From assembly GCA_045533955.1 (NCBI GenBank), contig JAZSIU010000007.1, positions 1-7,275 of the forward strand: a stretch of DNA of 7,275 nt. The letters are read 5' to 3'. Position numbers and translations under genes: made by a program. Under the pieces are notes generated by a model, which had not been told where the DNA came from, made no database searches, and was given only the letters and a program-made list of their open reading frames with translations. This DNA is from HGM04593 sp045533955. Lineage in GTDB: Bacteria > Bacteroidota > Bacteroidia > Bacteroidales > Bacteroidaceae. Shown here piece after piece: positions 6,203-7,275 of the stretch (positions within the stretch are counted from its first letter, which is position 1; each line of letters opens with the position of its first letter).

Positions 6203-7084
6203 ATGGAGAACAATAAAACAAAAAACATACTCTACATTGCCATAGGCCTATTGCTCACAGCAGCAATAGCCCTTGGCATAATGTGGGTCAACAGCACCAA
6301 GCAGATAGAAGAGATGGAAGAGCTCTTCGCCATAGAAAAAGAAGAGCTCGAGAGCGAATATTCCACATTCGCCACACAGTACGACGAGCTGAAAATACGC
6401 ATCAGCAACGACTCGCTGCGTACCAAGCTCGAACAAGAGAAGATGCGCACCCAGCAACTGCTCGAAGAGCTCAAGCAAACCAAAGCCACCGATGCAGCCG
6501 AGATTACCCGTCTGAAAAAAGAGCTAAAGACCGTACGCGCCGTAATGCGCAGCTACGTAGTGCAGATAGACTCGCTGAACCGCATCAACGCCAAGCTCAC
6601 CAAAGAGAACAAGCGCGTAAAAGCCAAAATGCAAGAGGCCACACAGACAATCACCACCCTGAACGAAGAGAAAGAGGCACTGAGCGAGAAAGTCGAGCTC
6701 GCCTCACAGCTCGACGTAATGGGCCTCAAAATGTATCCGGCCAAGAAAAGCGGCAAAGAGATAAACAAAATCAAAAAAGCCAAGAAATTAGTCATCACCT
6801 TCACAATCCCCAAAAACATCACAGCATCCACAGGCGACAAGACCATCTATGCACACATAATCGCCCCCGACGGCTCCGTGCTGTGCAAAGAGAGCACCAA
6901 CCGCTTCAGCTACGAAAACAAAGAGATAAACTACTCAATAAAAAAATACATCGAATACACGGGCGAGGAGCAAGAAATAACAATGTATTGGGACATTGAA
7001 GAGTACCTGCAAGCAGGCCGGTACCGTCTGCACATTTTCGCCGACGGCAATATGATAGGCTACAACGACTTTAATTTCGAGTAA
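6203..7084 (+). CDS. Membrane-anchored coiled-coil protein of unknown function
   Basis: This 293-residue protein has one N-terminal membrane helix (about 8-29) after a short charged start (K5, K7). A long coiled coil rich in E, K, L and Q follows (about 32-168), then a basic linker (181-195) and a C-terminal domain with alternating beta-strand pattern (about 195-293), including K195-L-V-I-T-F-T-I-P, I215-Y-A-H-I-I-A-P-D-G and A271-G-R-Y-R-L-H-I-F-A-D-G. The helix could be an uncleaved anchor with the coiled coil and beta domain in the periplasm, but the positive charges give no firm orientation. It resembles a conserved Bacteroidales hypothetical family that I recall from other genomes but cannot name. 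The ATG lies 6 bp after the valS stop, so the two genes are very likely one transcript. I see no enzymatic motif. A scaffold or envelope role is only a guess. Confidence 0.85.
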   Translation: MENNKTKNILYIAIGLLLTAAIALGIMWVNSTKQIEEMEELFAIEKEELESEYSTFATQYDELKIRISNDSLRTKLEQEKMRTQQLLEELKQTKATDAAEITRLKKELKTVRAVMRSYVVQIDSLNRINAKLTKENKRVKAKMQEATQTITTLNEEKEALSEKVELASQLDVMGLKMYPAKKSGKEINKIKKAKKLVITFTIPKNITASTGDKTIYAHIIAPDGSVLCKESTNRFSYENKEINYSIKKYIEYTGEEQEITMYWDIEEYLQAGRYRLHIFADGNMIGYNDFNFE

Positions 7085-7142
7085 CCCCCCAACACAAAAA
7101 AAAGCATATTACGCATAGCAGCATCCTTATATAAAGGTAACG

Positions 7143-7200
7143 TGGACAAAAAGTAGGATGATTTCACTCTAAAAATCTCTTATTGGACAAAAAGTAGGAT
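7143..7200. repeat. Two direct copies of a 17-bp repeat
   Basis: TGGACAAAAAGTAGGAT occurs exactly at 7143-7159 and 7184-7200, a spacing of 41 bp start to start, about four helical turns. Similarity continues weakly after each copy (GATTTCACTC versus AGATTACCTC). The copies begin with TG; read from the other strand they end with CA. Confidence 0.9.
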
Positions 7201-7202
7201 AG

Positions 7203-7236
7203 ATTACCTCAACAGGGCGCGCCCTGTTGAGGTAAT
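7203..7236. repeat. Perfect 34-bp palindrome
   Basis: ATTACCTCAACAGGGCG (7203-7219) is followed directly by its exact reverse complement (7220-7236), with no spacer. The centre is GGGCGCGCCC. As RNA it would form a 15-bp stem with a 4-nt CGCG loop. Neither strand has a T run straight after it, so it is not a standard intrinsic terminator. It starts 3 bp after the second copy of the 17-bp repeat. Confidence 0.95.
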
Positions 7237-7242
7237 TCGCTC

Positions 7243-7275
7243 TTAATAATGCCGCATAATGTACTCATCCAACAA
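7243..7275 (-). CDS. Possible C-terminal tail of a convergent gene (partial)
   Basis: Read on the minus strand from the window end, one frame gives LLDEYIMRHY and then TAA (7245-7243). The stop lies 6 bp before the palindrome, which could then act as its 3' hairpin. Ten residues are too few to identify a product. Plus-strand ATGs at 7249 and 7259 are also open to the window end, so the direction is not settled. Confidence 0.2.
   Translation of the reverse strand: MLDEYIMRHY

Larger units (their letters stand above)
7143..7275. mobile_element. Possible end of an insertion sequence (IS21-like?), body beyond the window
   Basis: The boundary is proposed at 7143, where the first repeat begins TGGACA. 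Several direct repeats near a terminus that starts with TG and ends with CA are known for IS21-family elements, whose ends carry multiple transposase-binding repeats. No transposase is visible in the remaining 75 bases, and neither a target-site duplication nor the opposite end can be seen. The alternative is a chromosomal regulatory region with a tandem operator. Confidence 0.35.

Noticed and set aside
6318..6330. GAAGAGCTCTTC 12-bp palindrome in the coiled-coil gene
   Set aside because: It is short and made of common Glu-Glu-Leu-Phe codons, as expected in a coiled-coil gene of this codon usage.
6283..6999. Second plus-strand frame (238 residues) inside the coiled-coil gene
   Set aside because: Its translation is dominated by R, Q, H and E, typical of an out-of-frame reading of a Lys/Glu-rich coiled coil.
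7143..7200. CRISPR array
   Set aside because: There are only two 17-bp copies with a 24-bp gap that itself shows weak similarity to the sequence after the second copy. The unit is too short, too few copies are present and no cas gene is nearby.

Overview
The window looks like chromosomal DNA of a Bacteroidales bacterium (phylum Bacteroidota). Three things point there: a valyl-tRNA synthetase and a MazG of the type I know from that order, start sites mostly preceded by A/T-rich sequence instead of a Shine-Dalgarno site, and TAnnTTTG promoter -7 elements in the mazG/valS intergenic region. I cannot name the genus.

Layout. Positions 1-47 hold what may be the last codons of a plus-strand gene, followed by a weak hairpin and then a strong 14-bp-stem terminator (131-170). 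A minus-strand operon of three genes follows, read from 2324 down to 215: an ECF sigma factor, a single-pass membrane protein in the position of an anti-sigma factor, and an exported beta-solenoid-like protein (DUF4097/adhesin-like) with a regular 17-20-residue repeat. mazG (2500-3315, minus) has its own terminator (2410-2454), which separates it from the sigma operon. A 130-bp A/T-rich divergent promoter region separates mazG from valS (3446-6196, plus). valS is followed after 6 bp by a membrane-anchored coiled-coil protein of unknown function (6203-7084). The last 190 bases hold no complete gene. They contain a 17-bp direct repeat in two copies and a perfect 34-bp palindrome, and may be the end of an insertion sequence whose body lies beyond the window.

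How the genes may work together. The sigma factor/membrane protein/exported protein operon has the layout of a cell-surface signalling or envelope-stress module: the sigma factor would direct transcription, the membrane protein would hold it or pass a signal, and the solenoid protein would act in the periplasm or at the cell surface. This is inferred from gene order and predicted topology. valS and mazG are housekeeping genes, for tRNA charging and nucleotide-pool cleaning.

The least explained structures are the repeat-plus-palindrome tail, a perfect 12-bp inverted repeat inside the sigma-factor gene, the symmetric CAAAGTTA-N20-TAACTTTG divergent promoter, and an apparent insertion of about 38 residues in the ValS editing domain.
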